NCBI GenBank assembly: GCA_020747015.1
Contig: JAGTJM010000014.1
Span: forward strand, 124,001 to 188,000
Direction: 5' to 3'
Length of the DNA stretch: 64,000 nt
From: Pyrenochaeta sp. MPI-SDFR-AT-0127
Taxonomy: Eukaryota > Ascomycota > Dothideomycetes > Pleosporales > Cucurbitariaceae
Every line of letters starts with the position of its first letter. The stretch's first letter is position 1. Below, piece after piece: positions 34,216 to 46,307 of this stretch. Position numbers and translations under genes: made by a program. The notes under the pieces are model-generated. The model made no database searches, was not told where the DNA came from, and saw nothing but the letters and a program-made list of their open reading frames with translations.

Positions 34216-35310
34216 ATGTCAGACGACGAAGTTGATCTTGAACTACTGGACCTTCTACGGAAACGATTTGGTATTGGAGTCAAAGATGACGGCCCACCAG
34301 AGACCAAAGTCCTGGAAAGTGCGCAGTTCATCTATGACAATAGCACAGACGTAGCTCTGGACATGCGTTCAACAAAAGCAGCCGCCCAATCAGTCCTCCA
34401 GGAAATGGAAAAGCGAGAGTACAGCACCAAGACGTGGTCAGAGCATGAGCTGCACCCAAAAGCAAAGGATGAGAGCACAGTCAATTTCATCTTCACCATG
34501 GACATCCTCAACTTCAGTTTCTGGAGCGAGAAAAGTGAAGAAGAAAGATTTGCTGTAGTCTACAAGGGAAAAAGGTGGACCGGTTACTTCAGTCTAGTCG
34601 CACTATTACAAAGAGCCCTAGAGCAAGAAATCCCTATTACCAGCCCTGACTTTTGGGTCGATGAGGAGCGGTGCACTGAAGATGTACTGCGGACAGTTTT
34701 CAGCTCTGGAACTGACGAGGAGATTCCAATGTTTGACGAGAGAGTGCGGTGTTTGAGAGAAGCAGGGCGAGTGCTGGAAGAGGAGTTCGATGGCAGCGTA
34801 GTCACACTCATCGAGGACGCAAAAGGCTCAGCAGCCGGATTGGTGAATCTACTCGCAGAGAAGTTCCCTTGCTTCAGTGATGAAGGCTCCTTTGAGAAAA
34901 AGAAGGTACGCTTTCTGAAGCGCGCACAAATCTTCGTAGCCGACCTTTGGGCTGCTTTCGAAGGTGAAGGATATGGAGAGTTCAATGACATCGACAAAAT
35001 CACAATGTTCCCAGACTATCGAATTCCGCAGATGCTTCACTCGCTCGGCATACTCTGGTATTGTCCGCCCTTGGAAAACAAAGTCCGACGTCTAGAAGCC
35101 ATTGAGTCTGGTCACTCGTGGGAAATGCAGATTCGAGGATGCAGCATTTGGGCAGTCGAACTCTTGAAGCGGGAGATACTGAAACTCAAGCCTGACGCAA
35201 AGGTTAATGCGATCCTTATCGACTTTTTCCTCTATGACTTGGCGAAGGAGAAGGAGAAGGATGGTGTTGAGACCATTCCACATCATCGAACTCGGAGCAT
35301 ATGGTACTGA
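34216..35310 (+). CDS. QNG1: Queuosine 5'-phosphate N-glycosylase/hydrolase (DUF2419, Qng1 type)
   Basis: Members of this family release the base queuine from queuosine 5'-monophosphate so that it can be put back into tRNA by TGT, since eukaryotes cannot make queuine. The gene is a single exon of 364 aa, beginning at MSDDEVDLELL. Family motifs are YDNSTDVALDMRST near residue 40, FIFTMDILNFSFWSE near residues 93-107, YKGKRWTGYFSLVALLQRAL, and ITMFPDYRIPQMLHSLGILWY; the C-terminal INAILIDFFLYDLA-like segment (VNAILIDFFLYD) is also typical. A start upstream in frame exists but has no ATG before the promoter, so 34216 was chosen. Cytosolic or nuclear. Confidence 0.93.
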   Translation: MSDDEVDLELLDLLRKRFGIGVKDDGPPETKVLESAQFIYDNSTDVALDMRSTKAAAQSVLQEMEKREYSTKTWSEHELHPKAKDESTVNFIFTMDILNFSFWSEKSEEERFAVVYKGKRWTGYFSLVALLQRALEQEIPITSPDFWVDEERCTEDVLRTVFSSGTDEEIPMFDERVRCLREAGRVLEEEFDGSVVTLIEDAKGSAAGLVNLLAEKFPCFSDEGSFEKKKVRFLKRAQIFVADLWAAFEGEGYGEFNDIDKITMFPDYRIPQMLHSLGILWYCPPLENKVRRLEAIESGHSWEMQIRGCSIWAVELLKREILKLKPDAKVNAILIDFFLYDLAKEKEKDGVETIPHHRTRSIWY

Positions 35311-38300
35311 GCGACCATTACCGGTTGGTGACCTGGTAGCTCACACAGTGATACCCATCTATTATTCTGTAGGCAGTCCCAAATATTATATAGGCCAGCC
35401 ATTTCTTTGATCTTAACATTAGCTTTGTACCCACTGCAAGCTTTTCAACGAAACTTGGATGTTACTTGAACCCAGCAAACGAGCCACTTCATGTCCAGCC
35501 CTACAGCTTAACACCCGAACAGCAAGTGCAGTGTACACGCGACAAGAGCCCAAGCTACACCAATTCTTCCGAGATATGTTGCTGACCAGAGTCCAACGTG
35601 TAACTGTGCATAACATCATCTTCTACTCACTTCATTAGACGTAACTGTGAAAGCCGTTATGTTAAAGTCCGTCATCACTCTGTCAGATGGAATCAAACTG
35701 GACCCACAAGGACACGCTGCAAAACAACCACGCCAGACTCGATCTCTTCAATCTCATGACTCACCAATATCGTAAGAGGCACAGACAAGACTCGGTTTGG
35801 TTGGATGGGCTCACATCCTCTCCATGCCCGTTGCTTACCAGTTCCGGTATGACCTAACATGGCGAGAGTAACGTATGATGAGCAAAAGCATCATCTTGCG
35901 CACATGCTTCTCCAATCCCATCACTAGCAGGCATTGTGTTAGCATCCATCGCCCCCGCAGGATCTGTATAGCCGGTGAGTGCCCAACCTTGACCCCCGGG
36001 CCTGCCGATCTTCATCTTATCAACATACGAATCTTGGTTTTCCAGAAAAGCAGGTGGATACTTGAAACCAAGCGTGTGGGAACGTGCAGTCATGGATGAT
36101 TATCCACATGTGGCCCGAAATTTGATGTCCAGAAGCCGGGTTTTGTATGCCATGGCGCTTGAGGTGACGCAAAATTGCATCTCGGGCCTTTGCTGGGCAT
36201 TTCGGTCGGTATTTCCTGGGTTCACGTGCCATGGCATATAGGATGGTGCCGCGTGAGAATGGGCTAGGAAGCGCGCTACGCCTGTGATTGATAGGATTTC
36301 TTGTGATGTTGCGTGTTGCAACCTGATTTTGGGATCTACCTCACATGCTTGGTTCTGGGCGACATGGTTGGATGTGGCAAGAGGAACAGCAAGTCTGCCA
36401 ATGATGTCTTGGACCCTTTGATCCAGATGATTGGTGTTTAAGACCCTGCATATCAAACGTGACGGCAAGGTCTGTTTTGCAGGTATTGAGCACGTAGTAG
36501 TGACTGAGATGTGGTGCACTCGGGCTACTAGGCTGAGCAGCCTGACCAAGCCCGGTGAGTGAATAATGTGTTACTTCAGAGGAGGACTGATATTGCAAGC
36601 TGAATGCTGGACTTGCTTGTTTCATTCTACATTCTGCAACTAGATATCCTATCCGCACGCGTCGGTGTGGCAGGCAAATCTCGTGCATGTGTTTGCACGT
36701 GGCTTGAACATGGCAAGCTAGAATTTGCGTTCCGGGATTTGAAATCAGCATCTTGAAGTGTCGGTGATGTCGGGCGATCCGCTGTGTGATCGTGCCTGTC
36801 GTAGGTGACGGGCCGCGTCTGCGTCAGTGATGCATCGCTGCATGAGAGTAGTCGCGAATCACAACCACGTCTTACCGAAAAGTGATGTACCATAGCCTAA
36901 CTCTTCCTCATCCAACGCCATACACCGCCTCAATTGAGACAACTCACCAACGCCTCGCTGCTAACCTATGCGGTTGCTGTTTCGCCACATCCAATACCGA
37001 GTGCATACCAGAACAAGAAAAAAAGCAAGAAACGGTAGACGGAGCGGACCGCGCGTCCACATGCAAGCCGTGAGGCTATCTTGACTCGCAACGTACCTGA
37101 GGTTCTCTCTTACAGGTCATCAATCGCTGGTCGGCTCGCTGGCGCTCAGCCAGGACCTGTAGGAGTGTTACTTTTGCCACCAGAAGACGTCGCAAGTGGC
37201 ATGTTGAAGCATGAAACGTCCAGCGAACCGAACCAGAAAGATGAACAGACGGAGCAGAGCGAGAATAGGAAACGATCACCTGTTTGTATGTTCTGAAGCT
37301 GGCAATGTAACGTAATCGATTCTTACTTGTCTATGTTTGGCGCCAAACTACGTGGAGGCTCCCATCGTCACAACGTCCCGCGGAACAGTGTCAGCACGAT
37401 TGTAGCAAGATTGATCCTTTGGAATCAAGTTTTGCGGGGGATTGCATGTCATCAATGAGATCCGGGGTGAGGAGTATCGCTAGCCGCCATGGTCATGGTC
37501 ATCCAACTGCCGATCAAACCAGGTCAGTTCGCTCTTTCGAGCCAGGTCCGTTGCGAGTGAAGGGGTAAGTTCTTAGGTCTGGCTGAAGGTGTGAACATTT
37601 CACGAGACCCTGTGAGTCCTGCATATGCTCGCACATCGAGATACTGCAACCGTGGATTAGATTTTCGTCTCCATTGTGCACCAAAGCCGGTACCTCACTC
37701 AGGTGCTCAAAGCGCTCTGCCACCGTGGCAACGAAAGCTCTCGACCCGTCAGCTATGCGCTCAACAAACTTGACAACTCATCGACCGTCTCTCCTGACCC
37801 CGCTCAGACTACAATTCGCGCAGCCGCCGAAGTGCCACAATAAACTCACGCTGTGACTCCCGTGCTCAACGCATCGTCGACCCCGCTCTTGGAAAGACCT
37901 GCAAGCCCCGGGGAACCACCTCAAGCTGACAGTAATAAGCAACATGCAAGCATTAGCCGAGGGAAAGAGGCGTCTGCGAACCTTCTCTGCCACGTTGGAG
38001 ACGTCTGAGCAATCGCTGCAGCTCTTTACAGCATGCACGTTCTGGACTACAGCTGTTCAAGGCGTCATCCCCGGTGGGATCATGGTTAGGAATGCCCAGC
38101 TTCTTGTCTTCGTATACTCCCCACTTGAGAAGAGATCTTGTCCATGTCAAGTACAATGCATATCGGTAAGCAAGTGCAGAGGTCGTTTGGTACATTTGGA
38201 CAGCTAGTTGGCGGGGCTGCAGCAGAACCAGACCATCCGCCCTATCAACTCACCGGGCACATACTCGGCGTAAACAATGCTGGCCATGTCGCGATCAGGG

Positions 38301-39678
38301 CCTAGAAATCCAAACCGCCCACCAGTTCACCGTTCAGCGGGGGAAGTAGGCCTAGGTTTCCGCTATCTGACGCCCAGGGACGGTCGGAAAAGTAACATTA
38401 GCCCTCATTTCCACCCCGTCCTGGGCAAAGCTCCGGTTCACCAGTCAACGTCGGCACTAACACGCAACGAGCCAAAAGCACAACTCAACGCCTCGACGAA
38501 CAGACATTCGGCGAAAAATCGCCGCCCGCAATCAAAAGGTTCCAAAAACCTGGTTTGCGATTGCTTCAGCTGTCCAGGCTAGATTCCGCAAAGCCATCCG
38601 AACAGCTTGCAGTTAATTTGCTCGTTTATACGCACAACCCGTGCACGTGCACTTGCCTTGCTCTCGATCTTAGCACCGCATCATTCCACTCCACACTGCT
38701 AGGCGATCTACGATGCAATTCGCCGCTCGTAATTCCATCAGCCGCTCTCCTATTCCCATCACAAATGTCGCCCATCGTCATAATTCACAAGGCTGAAGGG
38801 GAAACTAAAGCCTCCTCCCCTAAATAAGCTTAGTAAACCCCGCCCGCAATGTTAATCCTCATTTGGAAACACCCTGGAAGCGCCACCAGGCACCGGGGGG
38901 CCAATCCCACGAATCGTGGCATCTTCAGAGGGGCGTGTTGGCCGCGCTGACCTCAGGTCGCCCAGGGGCTTTCGGCATCAGAACCTTATTTAGGCGTCCG
39001 TTCGTTCGATAACTCATTAGGAAAGAGCAAAGCGAAGCGAAACGATAAAATGGCGTCAAAGGCATCAGACCAAATAACAACCTCCAACCAGAACAACTAA
39101 CATTCCAAATCTGTGTATGCGGTTGTGGCTGTCGGAAAGAAACGCGGGCATGAAAGTGGCTGCAAATAAGCTGCACAGACAAGTGGAAATTCGAATGTTG
39201 AATATTGGATGCGTGCAATATCGACATTGTGTATGTATTTGATATGCTATGCAATGAGTGTTATCGACGGTGGAGTGCCGTCCCTTATGCTCATCTAAAT
39301 GTCTCATCAATTAAACCCATTTTGTATTCAAAACGCCGGTATGATGGATGGCGATCAGTGTCGCTTTTCGATGCGCCCGGCAACCTAGTGCGGCGAGAAA
39401 CAGCAATAATATTCCCATGCCAGACATACATGCAAATGTGCAGTGCCAGAGAGCCTGAAATAAGACTCAAGATTTCCGAATGGTACATGATTAAAACGCT
39501 CAAAAACTCCAATGCAGTGGTTGGTCAAGTCAACGGGCCTACCCGAGGAATGCCGATGAGGGTGGTACAGAACCGTAAAGAGGGGGGTCCAGCGCGAAGG
39601 TCGCGACGTGTACGTGTAAACCCGAAAGTCACGGGGAAGTGTCGGAATTGACGTAGTGGCTACGTTGTCGCAGCAGAG
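35311..39678. other. 4.4-kb gene-poor stretch with one weak minus-strand candidate
   Basis: No confident gene is seen. At 36232-35854 (minus) two overlapping frames look protein-like: a basic frame starting with MAREPRKYRPKCPAKARDA at 36232 and a second from 36093 to 35854. Inside the second lies a possible 64-bp intron with a GCTAACAC branch sequence and CTAG acceptor, so a spliced gene is possible but unproven. Other frames up to about 150 codons (36549-36100 minus; 39205-39651 plus) show no family resemblance. The last 500 bp probably contain the 3' part of the next minus-strand transcript. Confidence 0.35.
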
Positions 39679-41176
39679 TTAAACTTGCTCGACGAAAGCG
39701 GATTGCCGCGAATCGCCGGATGTTCGTCGTTTCTTCTGAAGTTTCTTTGATTGTCTCCTCTCGGCGAGTTCCATCTCTTCCGGTGTAGGTGGCTGAAAAG
39801 TTCCGGGTCTCAGAATCTCAAAGCCCGAGTTGACCTTACGCAGAACTTGAGAGTCGCGCTGGTTTTGATCGGTGGCCACCTCATACGGTACTTCGTCATA
39901 GGAGTATTGATGGTGCGGGCCTCGAGGCTGATATGTATCGGGATAGTAGGCGGCCTTTGGTGCGTAGGATTCAGATAGAGGAACAGCTTGTCTAGCCTGG
40001 TGTGCAGCGTGGCTGTCCTGAGCGGGGTCGGTGGATGAGGCGACTGCGACTTCTTCGGCTGGATCAAGAATAGACGGCAGTGGAGGGGAAGGAGTCTTTT
40101 GAGGCATGAAGTAGTTGACACCATTGATCGTCGAGATCTGATTGTCTGCAACGCTGGCCCATTCTCCGCTGTTACCTGGTTTGCGGACTCGAGGAGTAAG
40201 TTGACCCGTTTCAGCAACGTGGGACAAGCGATGCGTCTGAAGAAGATCGAGATCGGTTCGCGGATCGATGGGAGTTTGCAGAGAAGCAGGTCGGATGTAT
40301 GCAGTTTCATAGGCGCGAACATCATGTTGAATAGCCATATAGTCGGACTCGTCACTTGTACGGCGGCTCGACTTGTTTGATGATTGACTGGACTCGCCAT
40401 GTACGGCATGACGGGCTGTATTGACAATTAGCATCGAGTGAACGAACGTTGATGCAGTCACACTTACGCGAAGGAGGTCCTGAGATGGGCGCCGAGCGTG
40501 GGGACTCGAGGCTTTGGAGGGCTTTGGAGTTGCTAGGGACATTATGATTACAATTACTGCATCGTGGTGCGTTGCTGGCTCGTCCGCGGCCAGGCGACGA
40601 CGAGCGCGAGTCGTTGGTAGGGACTCGTTCGGCGGAGACGGCGCGATCAAACGAGCTGGGTGCTCGCGAGCTGTTACGGCTTGAGCCGTGCATGGCAGAC
40701 TGGGGAAGTTCAAGCTGGGAGTTGTTGTAGCTGCGGGGAAGCTTCTCGCTAACGATGGAGGCTCGGCTGCTGGCAACAGGCGTGTTGCTTCTCGAAATCC
40801 AAACGCCGTCGACTTCGATTCCGCTCTGAATAGCGCGGATACCAAACGGGATCTCGTCCTTGGTTTCAAGCGAAACAGCCGTTACTGGCTGTGCCTCGAG
40901 CATCTCGGGCGTCTGTGCTTGCTTGCCTTTGTCGACTTTGATGTACTTGCGCATCTTGTATCGGTCATATGCGAGTCTGACGAAGCCCAGAAGGATTGTG
41001 AGAAACTAGGACAGTTAGCAGTTGTTTCAATGAGCAATAGTGGTGATGTGAGTCGTACAATTCCGCAGCCAAGTACCTATGACCTGGTTAGCACGTTGTC
41101 AGAAGCAATCCATTGGATGTAGACTCACAAACACCATCTGTTGCCATAGCGCCCAGCTATTGAAGAACTCGCCCAT
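39679..41176 (-). CDS. Conserved-type fungal single-pass membrane protein, 446 aa, with an 18-nt micro-exon
   Basis: Four exons: 41176-41129 (48 nt), 41076-41059 (18 nt), 41005-40468 and 40415-39679; introns all have GT...AG ends and the phases fit 447 codons. The start GEFFNSWALWQQMVF followed by VLGCGI (micro-exon) and FLTILLGFVRLAYDRYK forms one membrane helix with positive residues after it, so the long C-terminal part is probably cytosolic. That part is hydrophilic, rich in Ser/Pro/Arg, with one CSNCNH motif and the phrase TINGVNYFMPQK, and ends in a basic KKLQKKRRT segment. I recall similar fungal proteins starting GEFFxxWALWQ but know no function. Without the micro-exon the helix would be interrupted, which supports the model. 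Confidence 0.78.
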
Positions 41177-44100
41177 GGTTGCGATTGACGGGGGGGGGGT
41201 TGAATTAAAGATTTGAGGTCCGAGGTAAGAATAGCAGGTGGGCTACACAGAAAACAGAATCTAAGATGCAGGAAAGTGCTATCGGGGGCCACCGCCTTGC
41301 TCGGCAAGAACGACGTCAGGGAGTCGACCAAGAAGGGAGGTGTTACCACGAGAGCAATCTCAATTGGCCGCGGGAGGACAAGATTGCCAGCGCCGCTTGT
41401 TGACAATTGACTTTGCTTCACGCACAAGTACCAGGATGCTTCTTGATGGTGGCAGTGATAAGTGACAGTGGAAGTGGAGGTTTGCGTAGTGGAGGTCCCG
41501 TGACGAGCAGGTAGCGACGGCAACGGCAGAGAGGAGCGAGAGTGAGGTTGCAGATAATCTTGTCAGGCCACAACTGGGGATACAAGGCAGAGGGTTTTGA
41601 GGTCGATCCTTGGGAAACAGCGGGCGTAGTGGAAACGAGTGTGGAACGTCGAGTTGGCGAGCGAGGGAACGGGTGTCACCAGTGAATCAAAGCTGCCATA
41701 GACGCAGACCTCGTGCTCTGCTGTGGCTGTCCGAGTAATGCGGCGGCTGGGACGGTGGTGAGGGAATAGTCTTTCAGTCGGGCACAGCGGACGCGAGGGT
41801 GCATGGGCAGGAGGAATTATTATATTGCGTGCAGCGAAGGAGGGATCCGCAACCAAACTAAGACCTGCTGAGAAAACACCGGAAGGTCAATTTGAGGAGC
41901 AAAGACGCATACCCCTGTCCCCCAAGCCGCCCTAAACATGCCATGCCTGCTCTGCATCCCGCTTGCTGGCCTGGCGCCACCATGTCCACACCAGGGCCCT
42001 GCGCTCTGTTTGGCCAGGGGGCTTGCATCGAAACCCATGCATTAGTAGCGGGTCGACGGCAAAACTGCACGCTCGAAATAGCAAGCGACGATGCGTGTTT
42101 GGAACGACGACCGTCTGGTGGATCAGCGCCGCGGCGTCGAGAATACGAGCCAGAGTCACAGCATGGAGCTCCGCGAGGCCCAGCAGAGGCTGCCTGCTCA
42201 GCGCACGAAAAGTCGCGACCTGCAGCTGCATGAGAGCCTCGTGATGCCGTGCAACAGGTTGCTTCCAGCGCCCTCGCTGTGTTCCCTCTTGACGAACCAC
42301 TCTGGAATGAACGCGACATGACGAGAGTGCCCCGAGCCATGCCGGCAGCCCAGCGAATGGCGTGCGGGCGAGAAACTGGCTCTTGGGGCTCTCTGGGCAG
42401 GGGTAGTCGAGCGCGACCACTGGTCCTCCCACCGATGCCGCATCGACGACATCTCGCAGAAAAGAATCCCCGACGCCCATTCGCTATCCCAGGAGCCTCT
42501 TCCGACAAGTATCTTGGTCTCGTGTTTCGCACTGTGCAGATCACTGAGTGCGCTGTCTGGCCGCCTGTCAGAGACTCTTTGCTGCGTCAAGCTTTCAGGG
42601 TTTGGCAGCGCCTGAGTGTCTCGCAGAGCACGGTTTATTGAGAAAAACTCTGCGGCTCTGGTGGCCCCGTGAATACTCCATCCGTCTCTGCAGTAGCTCA
42701 TCCGCTACCGCGCTGGTTCTGTCTGTCCCATCGACATGACGCAAGAAGAAGCCTGACTTGAGCACTCTCTGAAGTTTCATTAGCCACTGCAGCGCCTCTC
42801 AACAAAGCAGGCATCCAATTTCCCACGCACCAAGTCGGAGACACTCTGCACCCACATGGCACGGGTGCCATCCGCGCCGTTTGCCGTCTGTTGAAGGCTT
42901 TGTCTCGCTCCTCTTACCTAAGACATGACGCCCCAGCGGCCGAGAGCGACCTTTACAGGCTACTTCCGCCATCGTGATGGGTTTTGCAAGCTGCTCCACC
43001 ATGACGAGGCCCAGGCACAAGGCTCTGCTACTGCTTACCATTGGAGCGGGCATGCCCCTGTTCTTCCCAGCGAAGAGTACAACATGGCGGCGATGGTGTT
43101 GATGCCACCACGCACAGCATCTGTGCAACTCAGACACCCAGCACACACCGCTCCGACTGCACACTGCCATGAGCACGGCCACGGTAATGGGTTATGGGAT
43201 TCTGGAGGATCCTCATTTGGGCATCCGAAGACCCGCAATTCCAAGTTTAGGAGCGGCAAGCAATCGATTGGGCAGCGCATCAGTCGACCCTTCGATCTTG
43301 CTCGCATCGCAGGCGGCTTGCAGTGTGCAGGTTTAAGGCATGTTCCTTACTGCAACAAGCCTACTTGTGATTGAATGTCTGAACGAAGCCATCGTTCGCC
43401 AGGTCTCCCGGGCCGCTGGCGCTGCGTGAGAGTGACGATATCCTGATGTTGACGTGGTGATTCGCCTTCAGCCTCGGCGAAGCTGAAGGGATGTACAAGG
43501 CCGATTAGTGTGCGCACAGTAAGCAATCAATATTGACTCAGGCTCTAGGTGCCCGTATCGGCAGGTCGATCCGCAAATCAATGCATCTCTGCATGAGGCG
43601 AGATCTCGTTTCTCTTGCGAGTAGGGTCTCACATACACATCGTTCAATTCTTAGACGATTGTTAGTTCATGCGGCATCAGAACATTGAGATCGACCCCTC
43701 CAGCAGACCCAGCCAAACGGGCTCGCATAGTATCACGAAACAGTTGGGATTTGCACCCAGTTTGGTGAAGGTCAACTGTGCCCAGTATAGTATATGCCGC
43801 AAGTGCTGGGATAGTCTTCCCTGCATTCTTCTGCAGCCTTGCGAACGACTCACCGGAGACCGTGGATATGAGCACGTCGAATATTCAGGCAAGTCTGCCA
43901 TCAGCTGAGCCTTCATTGCATTCAGGTACCATCGAAAGACGAGAAGCATCGGGACAGCCCCCAGAACGCACAGAGGTCCAGCTTACCTTTCAATCTACAT
44001 CGCACACCCAACGCTTTTCTTTTTCTTGCAGCAGGGCCGATTACATGCTCAAACCACACCATGGACCATGAACTAGCGACACTGCAGTTTACCAGAGTTG

Positions 44101-45331
44101 CATGACTTGTAGTTTCTGCATCCTGATGTGTTCTGAGCTGTGAGAATCCTTGAATTCATACAGTTGTGAGACGTCGCCCCGCAGAAACAATTGTAGTACG
44201 CAGCATCATCATGAGCCCACGTGAAATTTTGTACCTCAACTCTCAGAGCACGCGAAGGCTAGCCTAATCTTGAGCCTAGGCCGAAGAATCCTTGAGGCAT
44301 CGTGAGTGCGCTTGAGTACTCCCAAAATCCCTTACAGCCTCCATTCTGGACTGCCCAATATTTGCGTAAATATAGGACACAGCCACGCATCTTGCAGTTT
44401 TCTCTGCAGAATCACAACCAGGGTGAGTGCCGCCTGTCATACCGCGAGGGAGGGGCGCGTATTGAAGAAGTGGAGCCCGCATGCGTCTTGTCAGGTCAGG
44501 CGTCGATGTGATTGATCGTCAAACGCTGCAGCTGCACTGTTGAGATGGAGCAACGACACGGCCAGGATTCGTTTAAGAATGCTCTCTGAGAACGCTCACC
44601 CTGCAAAACAAATGTCTGAAGGGTTTCAGACGCGCTCAGGGAGAGTCCGAATGCAACTTCAAGGCGCCCTAGACGTGTCCGAGATGCATCGGGGTAGTTG
44701 TCGTGGCACCTTTTCGGTCACCTGAGGCGGCGCAACCGAACACTGGCATCCGACGGTTTTTGCGTTGCACGCTAGAATAACTTGCCGGTGAGCGTGAGGT
44801 GGCGTGGCGAGCGCGGTGGCTGATACTGAGGCAGCGACGGTCTGAGGCGCCGAACGAAGCCGTGGTCGCGATAATTGAGACCAAGCCATGTAGTTGGAAG
44901 AAGCTGTTTTTGGGTGGAGGTGCTGAGCTGAGGCGCCCTCGCTCCACACCGTTTGGTGCCTGGCAAACTTCCATTCTCGTCTCATGCAGGGACCAGAAGG
45001 GGGCTCCACGGCTGTTTGATCTGCACCACAGCACGCTTCAAGACATGTCGCTAGAGAGAATCTGACGGATGGTCGAGTTACCAGCAGTACCTGGCATGAC
45101 GTCGTCCCGATCAAGAGGCCCTCTCGTGCAAAGGTGCGGATAATGTCAGCACCGAGCCCAGTCCCAAAGAGACTTCGTTCCTGCCCGATTGGCTCGGCGA
45201 CGCAAGTGATGATGTTAGAACCCAGATCGAGAGATGCGTCTCCAACCTCTGCAACCGACATACTCGCACCCCTCTGAAACACCCCGCTCAGTCCTCGTAC
45301 CGCCGTATCTTGTCCCTAGTCTCTGGTCGCG
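41177..45331. other. 4.2-kb gene-poor stretch with long overlapping chance frames
   Basis: Frames of 100-230 codons occur on both strands at 41.86-43.37 kb, several overlapping in different frames; this is what a GC-rich, stop-poor stretch gives by chance, and none resembles a known protein. A minus frame at 43875-43651 (about 75 codons) and one at 45282-44659 contain protein-like pieces; the latter has an SDR-like segment (TGLGADIIRTFAREG). No start/splice model holds, so I call no gene. The region next to 41176 is the promoter and leader of the membrane-protein gene. Confidence 0.4.
41190..41199. repeat. G10 homopolymer in a 5' leader
   Basis: Ten G in a row lie 14 bases upstream of the minus-strand ATG at 41176, so the transcript would carry C10 in its leader if transcription starts upstream. 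Homopolymer length may vary between isolates or by sequencing error. Confidence 0.9.
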
Positions 45332-46307
45332 ATGCCTATCCGCAACCCTTTTCGCCGCGCTGGTGTTCCTGAGCAGGTCGACGACGCCCAGCGGACCGCC
45401 CCGGAGAATGGATTCAAGAACACTGCAGTCTCAGGAACCCCGCCCCTGCAGCTCAAGGACTCCGCTGAATACAAATTGAGTGGTGAGATTCCTTCGCCGT
45501 GCGCCGCAAGCACATTGCGTCTTTCGGGCCGTGCGTGGGGTAGACAGGCGCTTACATTTGGAAATAGAGATCAACGATAGCGGAGTCTACCTACCTGTAA
45601 GTACCGCTCGTACGCCCCCGTGTTGCATCTGCGCACATGTTCGCATTGCCATACGGCCGGTTTCACAATTGCGCGAATATCGTTGACACTTGCGCCAGCC
45701 ATCGCCGCATCAAGAGAAGCCCACTTTCTGGCATTCTAAATCCAACATCTCCACCACCTCGTCAAATCACCGAAGCCTGCTCAGCGAGAATGAGCCCTTT
45801 AGCATCTCGCGGGAGAGTTTCGACTCGTACAGGAGGTCATTTGTATGTTGGCGTTTCATCGTCGTGGCGAAGTACCCCGCTGACTATAGGCAGGACATTT
45901 CTGCTCGATCACCCGTTCAAGACTGCATCAGTGAGACATACCCCCGTCAGTCTCTCGATGCGCGCCGCTCCGTAGATGCTAGGCGTTCTCTTGACGTGCG
46001 CCGCTCGCGAGCCACACCACGGTCGTCCATGCAGCAGTCCCGCAACAGCGAAAGCCAAGCTGAGGTTCCAGAAGAAGGCTTCGAAGACGTGGGGTTGAAC
46101 GATGAGCCAAAGCCACAACCGCAGAAGAAGCGTGGCCTCTTTTCGAGGTTCGGGGACAACAGTCATGCGAATGAGAAGCCTGAAGAGCGCCCCTCGTCAA
46201 GCCATCACTTCTCGTTGACCGGACGAAAGAGAGCCGAGAGTGGAGCAGGCTCAGAAATGAAGCCGATGCCGAGGCCATCTATAGAGGTATCCGTAGAGAC
46301 ACGGTAG
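45332..46307 (+). CDS. Conserved-type fungal protein of unknown function, Ser/Arg-rich, 245 aa
   Basis: Four exons: 45332-45482, 45568-45596 (29 nt), 45699-45842 and 45894-46307 (TAG). The start MPIRNPFRRAG and the joined motif EINDSGVYLPPSP, then FWHSKSN, SLLSENEPFSISRESFDSYR and SFDISARSPV are, as far as I recall, seen in related fungal proteins; no function is known to me. After these comes a run of DARRS/DVRRS repeats and a KKRGLFSRFGD segment. No membrane helix or signal peptide; the protein looks largely disordered. The third intron (45843-45893) is 51 nt, in frame and without a stop, so its retention would simply add 17 residues. Confidence 0.78.
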
